Positions 1 through 13,093 of a stretch of 64,000 nucleotides of DNA are shown here, one piece after another. Source of the stretch: Chamaelirium japonicum (taxonomy: Eukaryota > Streptophyta > Magnoliopsida > Liliales > Melanthiaceae); the NCBI GenBank assembly GCA_947650365.1, contig OX393557.1, positions 32,208,209 through 32,272,208 of the forward strand, given 5' to 3'. How positions within the stretch are numbered: position 1 is the first letter of the stretch; each line of letters begins with the position of its first letter. The position numbers and the translations under genes were made by a program. Below the pieces are notes generated by a model. The model made no database searches, was not told the DNA's origin, and saw only the letters and a list, made by a program, of their open reading frames with translations.

Positions 1-3000
1 GGAGATTAGCCAAATTAATGGCTAGTGACATCCTAATAGTCTATAATAATATGAGACGACCAATCGTAATAAATTAAGATAATATCTATCAGTTCTATTA
101 GAATCTAAGTTTGCATAATGAAACGTAAACCTATCAGTAGTCTATATTCACATGCAATTCCTACTGTCACTAGGTTATCTAACATGGAGTCCATTCAATG
201 TTCTACAGTATTAAAGAACAAATTAAATAAGATGTTCAGATAAAGTCACGAAGTCATCATGTAAACAGTCACTCAATTCTAAATTCATGTACAGATAAAA
301 CACTCTATCAAAATGTGAACCCCGGATATTTTGTTCATCCTGCCCCCGGTCGGGCATTACTATAGGGCCTTTTATTTCGATGTAGAGGGCCAACTCTCTC
401 GCCGTGCATCCACCAACACCATGCACAAATCACCCAGATGATCATAAGGGGTTTCCCGTCTTTCACGGTGGAGCTCTACCGCCCAACTTGCTTTACTATG
501 GGGACTTCAACTCCCCGGGACGGGGTTGCTAGGCCAATCCCTACTCGAGGGCACCTCCTATTGGCTTTACCACAACCCTTGCCCGTGACCCCTAACCTAC
601 TTAACTTCGGCTGTACGCGCAGGGTGGTTCACGGCCCTTGCGCGCACGGGGTCCCTACCCTTCTAACCAGGTAGATTCATACATAACATCTTTCAACATA
701 TACAATGAAGCTACAAAAAGTCTATTTAATGCTTATCAATTTCCAACAATTTACCCTTGGTCCCGTACTGCTCTCGCAACCCATGCAGCATAATAAATCA
801 ATAAAGTAAAACACTCATCCCAGTGACCCGTGTGCTAGGGTTGCCATACTCCTCTCAGGAGGGTGGGTCCCGATAGTTATTAGTTATTCAATTTAATGAT
901 TAATTTAAGGGAATCCTAATTACGGTGTCCATGCATACAATCAAAAGCAATCATTATTATTATTTTATTAATATATTAAGCATGCGTCGCCGGACTCGCG
1001 ACTCCGCATGCAAGGCGGGGTCCACTTGACCACATGCGACGATGCCCGGCGGGGCCCGCATGCAGTGTCATGGACACCTACCCTTAGTCATTCTCATTTC
1101 CCACTATTAAAGACCACGCAAGGGTAGTAAATGTCACCTGGCTGTCGATCGCACACGACTCCAGCTTGTTGCCTCTGATCCGCCTCCGTTGGATCACCAC
1201 GATCATAGTCTGATAACAACCACAGCTCCGCATCACACTCTATCGATTAAAACAAAAGAATCAACAACGAGGGTTCTATGCCAAGGATAGTCGGGCACCC
1301 TCGATAGGGGACCAACATTGAGTCGACAGCACGCAAAACCCGTGTGATTGAAGAACTCGATCCTAAACCATACTAAGCCAATCAAGTAAACAGAAGCTAA
1401 ACCTACTCATCGAATCGGGCTCGAAGAACCCTTTCCGATGGTTCCAGTTTCGCTGGAATCCGACTTCGGTCGGATGGTTTCGGGTCAAACCACGTAGAAC
1501 CGGTGAAACCGATCGCATGGTTGGTTCACTAGGGTAGAAGAGGTTCTAGAGTTATATTCTGGATTTGATAGGTGGGGTTCAACGTTCTGAGCACAATGCC
1601 GCTAGTTTCGTCCGAATCCGAGTTCGGACGATGAAACGACGGTCAAACCACGGTACCACGATAATATCGGGTCAAAGGATAAAACATGGTATTAAACAAT
1701 ATAATTACTATTCTAGACTATGGCCAACAGGTAGTATTTTCCGATCCGGTCGAAATGGCACTGGTTTCGTCCAATTCCGAGTTCGGACGGAGAAATGGCA
1801 GTCGAACCAAAATTCACTGGTTCACGGGTCTGGTTCAGGTGAACCAGACCGGTTCACTGCATGTTGGGTCAGGTCTGCTGGGTCGGGTCGGGTCTGCATT
1901 GCAATGTCGGGTCGGGTCGGGTTCAGGGCTAAACAGGTCGGGTCTGGGTTTAATTAAAAACCTGGAATTTACCTTTTTGTCCCCCCCCCATGTTCATCTT
2001 CTCCACGAGAACAGCGTGGGGGGGGCTGGTTCTGTGCGTCACGGCCGGCGGGAGGGGCGGCCTGGAGCGCCGGCGAGCGCTCGGCCGGCCTCTCCCGCAC
2101 CACTCCCACGGAGGAGGCGCAGGGGGAGGCGGCCGGAGCGGCCGTCGGTGCCCGAAGCTCGGCCGGAGGGGGGCTCGCGCGGGGTCGATCTACGGCCGGT
2201 GGTGGTGCGCCGGGTCGCCGGGGAGGGGCTCGGTTGCGGCGGCAAGCACTGCCCGTGCGGGCCGCGGCATGGGAGGAGGAAGGGGGGTCGCGGGGTTGGG
2301 TCGCGGAGGAGGATGGGCGGGTGAGAGGGGGCTGACCTGCGGGTGTCTCGGCGTGCTCGCCGGGGCTCCGGCGAGGGGCGGGTTGGCGCTCCATCTCCCT
2401 CGATCTCTCCTGCTTCTCCATCTCCATCTTGCCCTGTCTCTCTCTGCTTCTCCCGTTCTCTCTATCTTCCTCTCGTTCTCTCTCTCTTTCTCTCACGTTC
2501 TCTCTCTTTTTCTCTCCCGTTCTCTCTCTCTCTCTCTACTACGTCCCTCTCTCTCTCTCCCGTTCTCTCTCTATTTATAGAGGGGGGAGGCTGTTGTGGA
2601 TATGGGTTGGGGATAGAGTTGGTTAAGGGGAAGGGATAAGGATAAGAAAGATATGGGATAAGGGCTAAAAGATATGGATTTGTCATCCCGAAATTTTACC
2701 CGATAATCACCATCCGAATTTCGGATTCTAAATAAATGGGGAGGGAGGTCAAGAGACCTTAAATTATGCTAGGAGACCGGGAGGTAGGCTCTAGGGCTAG
2801 TCGGGCTCGGTCCCGAGCCCTGAACCGGGCTCGGTTGGAATCCGGGTGCGATTCGTCCATCAACCGGCTGAAAAGAATAATAAGTCGTAACTATCAAACC
2901 GGAAGTCGGAATAGAGCACGAGAGGATTCGTTGGAAAGGTCTCGTCAACACAAATGCGTTAGCGCTTGGTACATAATTTTCTGACTTCTGGATCTCCTGA

Positions 3001-3420
3001 AAATAAGGAAAGACTCCAAAACTCAAAATAGCAATAACTATTCACCCGGGTGTCGGATCGACCCCAACTTAGGCTCATTGGAAGGCTCTCTCAGATCCTC
3101 ATCTAACGCATCTTGTTTCATTACGATCCGATCACCCGATCTCTTGTAAGAAACAAAATAGCTACAACTATCGACCAATTATTGTTTTTCTAGGGTTTAC
3201 CTGCCGGGCTGCCGAAACTGGCTGCGCATACACATGATCGTTGCACGGAACGCACCATCGCGACATGCTCGAAGTTATGGAGAATGTGAACGTAAAACAT
3301 CTCATAGGTTTACGATCCATTTATTGGGAAAAAGCCCAAAGAAAAAGTCTGGCCGCAAAAAGACGAAACTAGCCATTGAGGATTTCTATTATTCTCAAAT
3401 CTAACACCACAGGTGTTACA
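1..3420 (-). mobile_element. Long LTR (minus strand), cut by the window edge
   Basis: Read on the minus strand, this starts TGTAACACCT at 3420 and runs off the window at base 1. Bases 1 to about 1200 match 61430-62484 in reverse complement (I estimate roughly 80% by eye), including the stretch around the GCATGCGTCGCCGGA motif. The distance from base 1 to the LTR start (3.4 kb) is close to that in the second copy (3.2 kb), which supports the two being LTRs of one family in opposite orientation. The DNA just beyond 3420 is not purine-rich, so this is a 5' or solo LTR. It lies inside the left arm of the inverted duplication at 3421, and its expected 5-bp target duplicate (GCAAT, 3421-3425) would be outside the window. 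No coding capacity is convincing. The family call (chromovirus-like LARD) is inference from the other copy. Confidence 0.7.
1985..2640. repeat. GC-rich block and CT-rich tract inside the LTR
   Basis: Bases 1985-2400 are very GC-rich and 2400-2580 is a degenerate (CT)n polypyrimidine tract. Several overlapping reading frames cross it on both strands, but their products are low-complexity Arg/Pro/Ser/Leu strings with no domain, so I do not call a gene. A similar CT-rich block occurs in the related LTR at 59470-59870, there on the same strand as that LTR. Confidence 0.6.
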
Positions 3421-4972
3421 GCAATACTATAGGATGACCTCAAAATCAGTTAAAAATCATATTTTGGCCTAATCATTTGATAACAATTATTATTTTTTAA
3501 GTTTGAACTAGATCCTAATAGAAGGGGGGAGCCCAATAAGAACATATATAGTCCAAAGCCTAAACTTATCATCCAATCCAATCCAAACAAAATTTAGTTG
3601 GATTGGATTCTAATCTTAGTTCGGTTTGGATCGGACTGAAAACCCTCAAAACCGACCAAGGTTGGATCGGTTTGGGTTTTGCCTAAATAAGTCGGTTTCG
3701 AGCCGATGCACACCCCTAATAAGCAATAGCCAAAAACCGTAATCATCGAGACAAATCACAAATGAATAGAACTTGAAAAAATAATTAAGAAATCAAAAAT
3801 TTTAAATAGATCTAAAGAAAAAAACTAAATCAACAACAACGTCGACAAGAACACAAATAGTAAATAAAAAAATCAAAACGTAGATCGGTAGATGTATAAA
3901 TAAAAATTTTGAGCAATTATACTATTCACGATTTGAGCAATTTTAGGGGGGGGGGGGCACGTGCCCCCCCCTAAAAGTTTGCTAAAGATATTATATCTTA
4001 CAAATAAACCCCTAAAAAATAAAAATAATAAAAGTGCCCCCCCAAACCAATTACTTGTGGGCTGCGGCTTGTGTGCTGGATCCATTCCGCGTAAATCGTG
4101 ACGTGAGCAACAATCCCGCGAGACCTTGCATCTTGCACAACCATCCGATCACAAGTGAATGGGTCTTGATTTATTTTTAACCGGAGACCGTGCAATTGTG
4201 CAAACAAAAAGTCAAAACCCTTTTTTTTTTAATCTCCCCCCACCCCCAGCACTCCAGCACCCAACGGGCCAGCGGCAACGGCACCGTTGTGGTGGTCCGT
4301 ACTCCGTAAGCGGTGGGCGACGTGGGCCCCTCTTCCACTTCTCCTCCTGCGATGTGGAGGATCCCGATTCCAGATCGGGCCGATCCACCACATGACCACT
4401 TGCCCTCAAGATTTCAACGACACATCGACACTTGCCATCGTTGTCGAGGCGGAGCCGCCGAGGTCCGATCTCCATCCTTTTGCTCAAAATTTTTATTTAT
4501 ACATCTACCGATCTATGTTTTGATTTTTTTATTTACTGTTTGTGTTCTTGTCGACGTTGTTGTTGATTTAGTTTTTTTTCTTTAGATCTATTTAAAATTT
4601 TTGATTTCTTAATTATTTTTTCAAGTTCTATTCATTTGTGATTTGTCTCGATGATTACGGTTTTTGGCTATTGCTTATTAGGGGTGTGCATCGGCTCGAA
4701 ACCGACTTATTTAGGCAAAACCCAAACCGATCCAACCTTGGTCGGTTTTGAGGGTTTTCAGTCCGATCCAAACCGAACTAAGATTGGAATCCAATCCAAC
4801 AAAATTTTGTTTGGATTGGATTGGATGATAAGTTTAGGCTTTGGACTATGTTCTTATTGGGCTCCCCCCTTCTATTAGGATCTAGTTCAAACTTAAAAAA
4901 TAATAATTGTTATCAAATGATTAGGCCAAAATATGATTTTTAACTGATTTTGAGGTCATCCTATAGTATTGC
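3421..4972. repeat. Large inverted duplication, arms about 495 bp, centre about 560 bp
   Basis: Bases 3421-3918 are the near-perfect reverse complement of 4481-4972. Each arm holds part of the hAT-type MITE (truncated 3421-3718 on the left, the matching half of the full copy on the right), then its target duplication (ATAAGCAA at 3719-3726, the reverse complement of TTGCTTAT at 4671-4678), then about 190 bp of AT-rich leader or intron-like DNA. Since the MITE and its target site are both copied, the duplication happened after MITE insertion. The left arm ends exactly where the LTR begins at 3420, so the LTR cut it later. Confidence 0.85.
3941..3976. repeat. G/C homopolymer palindrome around CACGTG
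   Basis: TTTTA and a G run are followed by CACGTG, then a C run and TAAAA, making an almost perfect 36-bp palindrome at the start of the central spacer. G-rich stretches ending in GCAC are typical of subterminal regions of ZMYM/TTF-type hAT elements, and the right end of the neighbouring hAT element has the same C run (8134-8141). It may be two abutting hAT ends; that is inference. Confidence 0.5.
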
Positions 4973-5213
4973 AATGGTTGTTGGTAGCAAAGGTATACGA
5001 GGACATATGGTATATTTAATAAAATATTATATGTATATACATATGTCGGTTCGGTTCGGTTTGTATCGGTTTTGAATTTACAAATCCGTCAAGGCGTCAA
5101 CCGATCAAAATATCCAATAATGTCGGTTTTTTAAAAACCCAATCCGATCTGATCCATTGAGTGTCGAAGTCGATCAAAATTGGTTGGTTTGGTTTGGATC
5201 CTGCACACCCCTA
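4679..5213. mobile_element. hAT-type MITE with 12-bp TIRs and 8-bp target duplication
   Basis: The element starts TAGGGGTGTGCA (4679-4690) and ends with its exact reverse complement (5202-5213). The flanking 8-mers TTGCTTAT (4671-4678) and TCGCCTAT (5214-5221) differ by two T/C transitions, consistent with an old hAT target duplication. The interior is 535 bp, non-coding, with repeated CGGTTCGG and GGTTTTGAG-like motifs in both orientations near the ends. It sits in the AT-rich stretch upstream of the transposase reading frame, probably in an intron of its leader. Confidence 0.8.
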
Positions 5214-5590
5214 TCGCCTATCCTATGTCATACATTCTATCACTCTTTTTGTTTTATTTTGTTATTCATGTTTAAATTGTTCGCCTCTCGATCTTTTTTG
5301 TCCTCTGATATTTTTATTTATTGTTTTCTTTTTTATCCGGTTATTTTGCAGCTCTCCACTGTATATTCTTACTAAAGTGCACCGCAACCCTCTTTCGGAT
5401 ACACCACTTCGCCTGTGTCGTCTTGCCGGAGAATTCTTGTCGTTGTCATCATCCAGGTATAATTTGTAACACTCATATGTTATTAACAATTTGATGTGTT
5501 GCCAAGCCAAATTGATGCGTTGCTGTGAACCTGTGAATAGTTGTAAAAATATATACTAGCATTATAAGTTATAATTTATTTTTATCAGCT

Positions 5591-7958
5591 ATGGAGAAGT
5601 TTTTCAAAAGAAAAACGCTTTCGAAGCCAAGTTCTATTCAAGACAATGATCATCGCAACATAATTCAATCATCTTCAAAGCAAAGTCATGTTGAGATTAA
5701 CTTGGCAGAACTTCCCGTGGACCCTGGGCAACGCATCCTTATTTTAGATTATCATCCAAATGATCGTGATTAAGTTCGAAGAGCATATCTTCAAAAAGGT
5801 CCATTTCAATCTCGTGATCATAATTTTCCACAAAAGAGGATCGGAGAAAAATTATGACGATTTAATTTTGCTTGGTTTGATGAATATCCTGTCTGGTTGG
5901 AGTACAACGTGATAAAAGATGCTGCATTTTACTTTTGCTGCTATCTTTTTAGGCCAGATAATCGAGAGCTAGGTGGCGATTCTTTTATTGCTGAGGGATT
6001 CTCAAACTAGAAAAAGAAAGAAAGATTTGAGCTTCACATTGGAGGTCCAAATAGTGCCCACATGCAAGCTTGGAAGAAATGTGAAGATTTAATGAACCAA
6101 AAGTACCATGTTCAAACAGTTATTTTAAAACAATCAAATCAAGCAAAAAAAGAATATCGAGCCCGATTGAATGCGTCGATTGACTGTGTTCGTTTTCTTT
6201 TACGACAAGAATTGACATTTCATGGTCATAATGAGTCTTTGGATTCAAAGAATCAAGGAAACTTTCTTAAAATTTTACAGTTTCTTGCTGACCATAATAA
6301 AGATATTAACAACGTCGTGCTACAAAATGCGCCAGAAAATCTCAAGTTAACGGCACCTGATATTCAAAAAGACATTGTAAATGCTGCTGCAACTGAAACT
6401 ACTAATGCTATTATTAATGATCTGGGAGATGCATTCTTTTCTATTTTGGTAGATGAATCTTGCGTTATATCTTCCAAAGAGCAAATGGCTATTGCTTTTC
6501 GTTATGTGGACAAATATGGACAAGTAATTGAATGTTTTATGGGTATCGTACATGTTTCTGACACTAGTGCTTGCTCTCTTAAGAAAGCTATTGAAGCTTT
6601 TCTAGCAAAGCATGGATAAAGTATCTCTAAATTGTGTAGCCAAGGTTATGATGGGGCTAGCAATATGCAAGGTGAGTTCAATGGCCTTAAAACACTCATC
6701 ATGAATGATAATAATTCTGCATACTATCTTCACTGTTTTGCACATCAACTTCAATTGGCATTGGTTGCTGTTGTGAAAAATCATATTCAAGTTGCTACTG
6801 TTCAACCAAGTTGCAAGTGTGATGAATGTTGTTGGAGCATCCTGCAAACGTCAAGATATTCTTCGAGAGAAGCAAGCTGCTAGAATTGTTGAAGCTATTG
6901 ATAAAGGTGAACTTTCAAGTGGACAAGGTCTAAATCAGGAGACAAGTCTCAAGAGAGCCGGTGATACTCGTTGGGGTTCGTATTACAATTCATTGATCAA
7001 CTTAATTATTATGTTCTCTTCTATGATTGATGTGCTTGAAATCGTCATGAAAGATGGTTCAAATTCAGATCAAAGAGCCGAAGCATGCAATCTAGTTGAT
7101 ACAATTCAGTCTTTTAAGTTTGCATTCAGTTTACATCTGATGAAGAGTATATTGGAAATTACAAATGAACTGTCACAATCGTTACAACGAAAAGAACAAG
7201 ATATTCTGAATGCCATGAACTTAGTTAAAATATCAAAGCAGCGACTACAAATCATGAGAGATCATGGATGAGATTCTCTGTTATCTGAAGTATCTTCTTT
7301 TTGTGAAAAGCACAATATTATCATTCTTAATATGGATGATATATTTGCAGTTCGAGGTCGTCCACGTCGTAGAACTCATGAAATGACAAATCTACATCAT
7401 TATCGATCTGAATTATTCTATAATGTTATTGATATGCAACTTCAAGAGCTCAACAGCCGCTTCACTGTGTCAAATACGGAGTTGTTTCTTTGTGTGGCAT
7501 GCCTTAATCCAAGTGATTCATTCTCTTTATTTGATAAAGAAAAATTGATCCGGTTAATTCGATTATATCCGGATGATTTTTCAAGTATAGATATCATGAC
7601 ACTTGACAACCAGCTTAAGACTTATATTTTGGACATGCGTTCTATAAGTGAGTTTTCAGAAGTATTAGGAATCGGAGGTCTTGCTAAGAAAATGGTCGAG
7701 AAAAAAAAGGATATTTTATATCCATTGGTTTATTCTCTTATTAAGTTGGCATTAATCCTACTAGTTGCAACAACTACTGTAGAAATGGCATCTACTGCTA
7801 TGAAAATTGTGAAAAATCGATTACGCAATCGAATGAGAGACCAGTGGATGAGTGATAACTTGGTCACCTATATTGAAAGAGATGTATTTGACACAATTGG
7901 TAATGAGATGATCATGAACCACTTCCAGACTATGAAAACTCGTAGAGGACAATTGTAA
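5591..7958 (+). pseudogene. hAT transposase relic, ZMYM1/TTF-type with DUF4371-like region
   Basis: The intact relatives are DDE transposases of the hAT superfamily, known in plant annotations as zinc finger MYM-type 1-like or TTF-type proteins. Reading from ATG 5591 (MEKFFKRK, a common start of this group) the frame passes a TTF/zinc-finger-like region (about 5800-6060), the DUF4371 region (6062-6619) with ILVDES, then GYDGASNMQG (6653 on) and a C-terminal hAT dimerisation region (about 7720-7958) ending MKTRRGQL. The normally conserved ERAFSAM-like motif reads EMASTAM. It is broken by in-frame stops at 5771, 5855, 6008, 6617 and 7269 and by a frameshift or small deletion near 6795-6810, after which the frame shifts by one. 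There is no sign of function. An AT-rich intron-like stretch ending TTTTGCAG (about 5343-5350) lies upstream. Confidence 0.88.
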
Positions 7959-8128
7959 TTGACTTTTTTTAATTAAAAGTTACTTTTCAATCTTATTCCA
8001 TGTACTTTAAGTTTTTATATCTTTAAATGTTTTTTTTTAGTTTTGTTGATGTCATTGAAAAATGAATGTTTGGGATTCCAATCATTAAAAAATTTATATT
8101 TATGAAATATATTCAACTGTTGAATTGT

Positions 8129-8168
8129 TGTGTGCCCCCCCAGTGAAAAAATCCTAGCTCCACCACTG
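8129..8168 (-). repeat. Right terminal repeat of the hAT element
   Basis: On the minus strand the end reads CAGTGGTGGAGCTAGG from 8168, followed by a G run and CACACA. This CAGxGGxGGAGC start is the usual terminus of ZMYM/TTF-type hAT elements in plants. It lies about 210 bp past the transposase stop. No matching left terminus is visible, probably because the left end was rearranged by the inverted duplication. Confidence 0.6.
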
Positions 8169-8356
8169 ACCAGCATTCGTTATATAGGGGTGTAAAAAAA
8201 GCCCACCGGTCGGACCCGAATGTTAACGGCCCAAGCCCGGCCCGGCCTGGCCTGAACATACAATGGGCTGGGCTAGGGCCGCCACCTTGGGCCCTGCGGC
8301 CCGGCTAGACCCGTCCTGAAAGAAAATCCCAAAGCCTGATATAAATACTTTGTATT

Positions 8357-8441
<85 letters not shown>
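8169..8441. repeat. Truncated MITE-like start and (TA)n tract
   Basis: TAGGGGTGTAAAAAAAGCCC at 8186 looks like the end of another TAGGGGTG-type hAT MITE followed by CCCGG-rich sequence, but I find no matching second end. A pure (TA)n tract of about 41 units fills 8359-8441. Confidence 0.5.
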
Positions 8442-8446
<5 letters not shown>

Positions 8447-10081
8447 GGTTTAAAAATTATAAAAAATTATGTTGCAGTTGTTATAGCTGCTCTAGCATTT
8501 TTGGAGATTCAGCCTTCAAAACCCATTGTGTACATATTTTTTAAATAAAAATTGGGCCCGGCCGTTTTAGTTTTAAACCCCGATGGTTATAATATCTCTG
8601 CTCATCGCCGGCCCGAGTTAGGCCCAGACTCTAGCTAGTTGGTCTGGTTTGATCTCATCGGTTTTATTTTAAGCCGACCTCCTCTGGTCCGGCGGCCAGG
8701 CCCCAATCGCCACAAATGACGGGCAATTTCGACGGCTTGACCTCAAAGGTTGAAAGCACTTTAAATCTTGCGAACAATACTTGGCTCCAACAAGGACGCC
8801 ATTTATACCTCAAAGGTTGAAAGCACTTTAACCTCCCTAAAGACCAAGACGATCTCTAGCTATCCTAGAGATGGAATTAGCAAACAAAACGTTGCTCAAG
8901 TACAAAACTAGCTTGGCGATTCATCCATACGTCCTTTAAGAAACCACACTTTTGGATCCTTAACTAATTGTTCCGTTAGCTCTTCATCTTAGAGTAAGGG
9001 TGAGCTGACGGGAAAGAAATAAAGTTTTGGGGGGTAAGCTGACAGAACAGTTAATTTTGGAAGGTAAAGTCTAATTAATGAAAATATGGATGGTAAAGTC
9101 TAATTCAAGACAAAATTTGAGAGGCAAAGTAAAAATCACTGGGCTCCAACCTGGTATGGCAATCAATGATTAGACTGTACTTCCCTTTCATTAAGTAAAA
9201 TCCTGTGTAGTAGTAGACTCTGTAGGTTTTAAGAGGGTATGGTCCAATCATTGATTGCCATGTCAGGTGTTGGACCTGGCTGCTCCAACACCTATTGGAC
9301 GCGAGTATTGTTTGTTTCGGTTGATGTTAGTGTTTATACTTTTCCTTCCATTGTATTAATTTTATGTTTGTAATATGATTAAGTTGCAGTACTTGTGCCA
9401 AAAATAAAACGACAAACAACAATTTGGATTAAAATGTATGCACGTCGATATCTATTTCAGGCAAGATAGCCAGATCAGCTGCAATTCGTGGAACAGCAAG
9501 CAGCATTTACTCTAGATTAGAAGGATATTGAATAATACTTGGCTCGATGTGGCAGTTAGTGATTGAATCATGCATACTCAACTATCACGAAGTAAATCGA
9601 TTAAAAACCAATGGGCTCTTGACCTGGTGGTATTTTCTCTCTCCCATATTGGAGAGGTTTTTTTTTGTTCGACTCTCGATATGGACACCCTAGAGCAAAC
9701 TTTCCCTCAGGGCCATTGTGCCTTGTTTGCACGTGTGAATCCAGGCCGTTGATGTTATGTTCACGAGATTATATAGAAATAATAAATAGCAGCTACGGAC
9801 TGGCTCCTCTCGTTTCGGTCTCCGGACCTCATTGTGCCCTTGCTCTAGCGCCATGTCCTTGACCGTCTGACCAGTCCAATAAGAAAAAAACAAAACCGAT
9901 TAAAACAAAAAAAACTTAGCCTAAAGTATGGTAATCTGGGCCCCACATGATAGCCTATGGAGTAGTAGGCCCCACAGGTTTTAAGTGGATATGGTCCAAT
10001 CATTGATTGCCGTATCAGCTGTTGAATCCGGTTGGTACAACACGTACATGTTGGAACCAAGAATTGTTCAAGGATATTCTA
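8442..10081. other. Intergenic DNA without a gene; short dispersed repeats
   Basis: I see no coding region. About 60 bp around GGTCCAATCATTGATTGCC is repeated directly at 9213-9275 and 9963-10026, and part of it lies inverted at 9150-9175. The phrase AACACCTATTGGA...AGTATTGTT at 9288-9314 recurs at 43870-43895, so these are pieces of dispersed repeats. An 8800-8840 segment (CAAAGGTTGAAAGCACTTTAA) duplicates 8745-8766. Confidence 0.6.
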
Positions 10082-10641
10082 TAGGGGTGGGACTTGGACG
10101 GGTTGGGCGGGTTGAAGGGTCTGCCCATGCCCAACCCGACTTGCACAAACCTTAACCCGTTTTGCCAGAGGAATCCGTGGAAGCCCAACCCGTGCTTGTC
10201 CATTCTAGTTGCTCGGGTTTCTCGGGTTGCCCAATTTGTAAAATAATGGATGGGTTTCCCAATTAAAAATGTTTGTGCACATAAATAGATGAAAAAAAAC
10301 CCAACAAAATTTTGAATTGGATAAATATAATCTTTGAATTGCACAACGAAAACATAAGTCCAACCCATATCCTCACATATTTCAAATGAATTATTAGCAT
10401 TCAACATCGAACAGACAGTTTTTTATTTTCAAATATAAAAAAAAACTACCAAAGCATTCAACTTTAGTGTGTCACTTTCTCGGGTTGGGAAGATCGGAGC
10501 CCAAACCCGTCTAAATTGAAATCAGGTTAATATTTTTTTGTCCAAATCCGTCCAAGTTTTTAACTAGCTTTGTCCATATTTATCCAATGTTCGGGTTGGT
10601 CGGGTCGGGTTCGGGTCAAACCCGCCTAAGTCCCACCCCTA
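10082..10641. mobile_element. hAT-type MITE, perfect TIRs and perfect 8-bp target duplication
   Basis: The termini are TAGGGGTGGGACTT (10082-10095) and its exact reverse complement (10628-10641). The flanks carry ATATTCTA on both sides (10074-10081 and 10642-10649). The 560-bp interior is non-coding, with CGGGTTGGG-like repeats near both ends in opposite orientation. It lies about 250 bp upstream of the P450 start codon, so it may have changed that promoter. Eight-bp duplications identify the hAT superfamily by established rule. Confidence 0.93.
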
Positions 10642-10814
10642 ATATTCTAGTGTGCAATCTGTGTAACGCCTCCCCAGTCAGGATCACCGGCCGGCAGCGC
10701 CGTCCGGAAAACGAAGGCTGCCGTCTGTACTTGCGATCCTCCGTAGCGTACACCGTTTCGGCGGTACAACCGATGTCTGCCGTCTCTTCTCTGATCCAAC
10801 GGTCAAATCCAACT

Positions 10815-10832
10815 CCTCTATGTATATATATC
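10815..10832 (+). promoter_or_regulatory. TATA box of the CYP81-like gene
   Basis: CTATGTATATATATCC lies about 65-75 bp upstream of the ATG at 10896, the usual distance for a plant TATA box and a short leader. There is no experimental support. Confidence 0.5.
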
Positions 10833-10895
10833 CCCATGAAAGAGACACCCTTCTCCATGTAGTGCCGTGACAGCTAGTGGAGACAGAGGAGTGCA

Positions 10896-11945
<1,050 letters not shown>

Positions 11946-11948
11946 CCC

Positions 11949-11949
<1 letters not shown>

Positions 11950-12038
<89 letters not shown>
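11950..12038. repeat. (CT)n then (TA)n compound microsatellite
   Basis: (CT)n runs from about 11953 to 11985 and is followed by pure (TA)n to 12038. It abuts the first foldback element. Confidence 0.9.
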
Positions 12039-12041
<3 letters not shown>

Positions 12042-12179
12042 GTAGGATGCGACGTGCGGTGCATGCGGTGCACCGCAGCAGCCGTCTGATGCACTGCTGC
12101 GTGCATCGCACGCACCGAAGCAGTGCATCAGACGGCTGCGGTGCGGTGCCGCACTCACCGCACGCGGCATCCTAACATT

Positions 12180-12181
<2 letters not shown>
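12039..12181. mobile_element. Foldback element A inside (TA)n
   Basis: This is a 143-bp hairpin. The left arm (GGGGTAGGATGCGACGTGCGG...) pairs with the right arm (...CCGCACGCGGCATCCTAACATTCC) over about 60 bp each, with the longest perfect block AGCAGTGCATCAGACGGCTGC and its complement, and a loop of under 20 bp. Pure (TA)n flanks it on both sides (11986-12038 and 12182-12244). It has no coding capacity. It resembles microsatellite-targeting MITEs in placement. Confidence 0.8.
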
Positions 12182-12244
<63 letters not shown>

Positions 12245-12246
<2 letters not shown>

Positions 12247-12638
12247 GTCAGGATCGGATGACCCATCAAAATTTTGACCCATTAATAACCCAGCACCCTT
12301 TGAGGCACCTAGAGGTTTTAGAATGGGCTGATTTTTTGTAGACATGTTGTCTATGATATGTTGATCATCCTCACAAAAAATCAGCCCATTCTAAAACCTC
12401 TAGGTGCATCAAAGGGTGCTCTTCAAATCAACGGTTAAAATTGACAGTAAAAAACCGTTGATTTGAAGTGCACATTTGATACACCTAGAGGTTTTAGAAT
12501 GAGCTGATTTTTTGTGAGGATGATCAACATACCATAGACAACATCCTTACAAAAAATCAGCCCATTCGATAACCTCTAAGTGCCTCAAAGGGTGCTGGGT
12601 TATTAATGGGTCAAAATTTGCTGGGTCATCCGATCCTG

Positions 12639-12642
<4 letters not shown>
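12245..12642. mobile_element. Foldback element B inside (TA)n, cloverleaf-like
   Basis: The 398-bp element starts GGGTCAGGATCGGATGACCC and ends with the reverse complement. Inside the terminal stem lie three further hairpins in series: 12300-12420 (GAGGTTTTAGAATGGGCTGA paired with its complement), 12425-12470 (CTTCAAATCAACGGTT paired with AACCGTTGATTTGAAG), and 12480-12595 (a second copy of the first hairpin). The loops of hairpins 1 and 3 are complementary to each other (GTTGATCATCCTCAC against GTGAGGATGATCAAC). (TA)n lies on both sides. It is non-coding. Confidence 0.85.
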
Positions 12643-12698
<56 letters not shown>

Positions 12699-12699
<1 letters not shown>

Positions 12700-13093
12700 G
12701 AATGGGATGCTGCCTATCAAAGCAGCGTTTTTGCTGCTTTGAGACATTGTTTGACCATCCTAGAAGTTTTGGAATTTGATGAAATTTGATGAGGGTGTTG
12801 TCTAGGGTAAGATGACCATCCTCACAAATTTTCGTCAAATTCCAAAACTTCTAAGAGGGTCAAATGGTCGAAGCAAAATGCTGCAGATTTTAACGGTGAC
12901 TGCAGACGACTGATTTTGCTTCGACCATTTGAACTCCCTAGAAGTTTTGGAATTTGATAAAAATTTATGAGGATGATCATCTTACCCTAGACAACACCCT
13001 CACCAAATTTCATCAAATTCCAAAACTTCTAGGATGGTCAAACAATGTCTCAAAGCAGCAAAAAATGCTACTTTGATAGGCAGCATCCCATTC

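Noticed and set aside
1686..2580. Possible GC-rich first exon on either strand (up to 212 codons)
   Set aside because: Low-complexity Arg/Gly/Pro protein, inside an LTR, not conserved in the related LTR at 59321.
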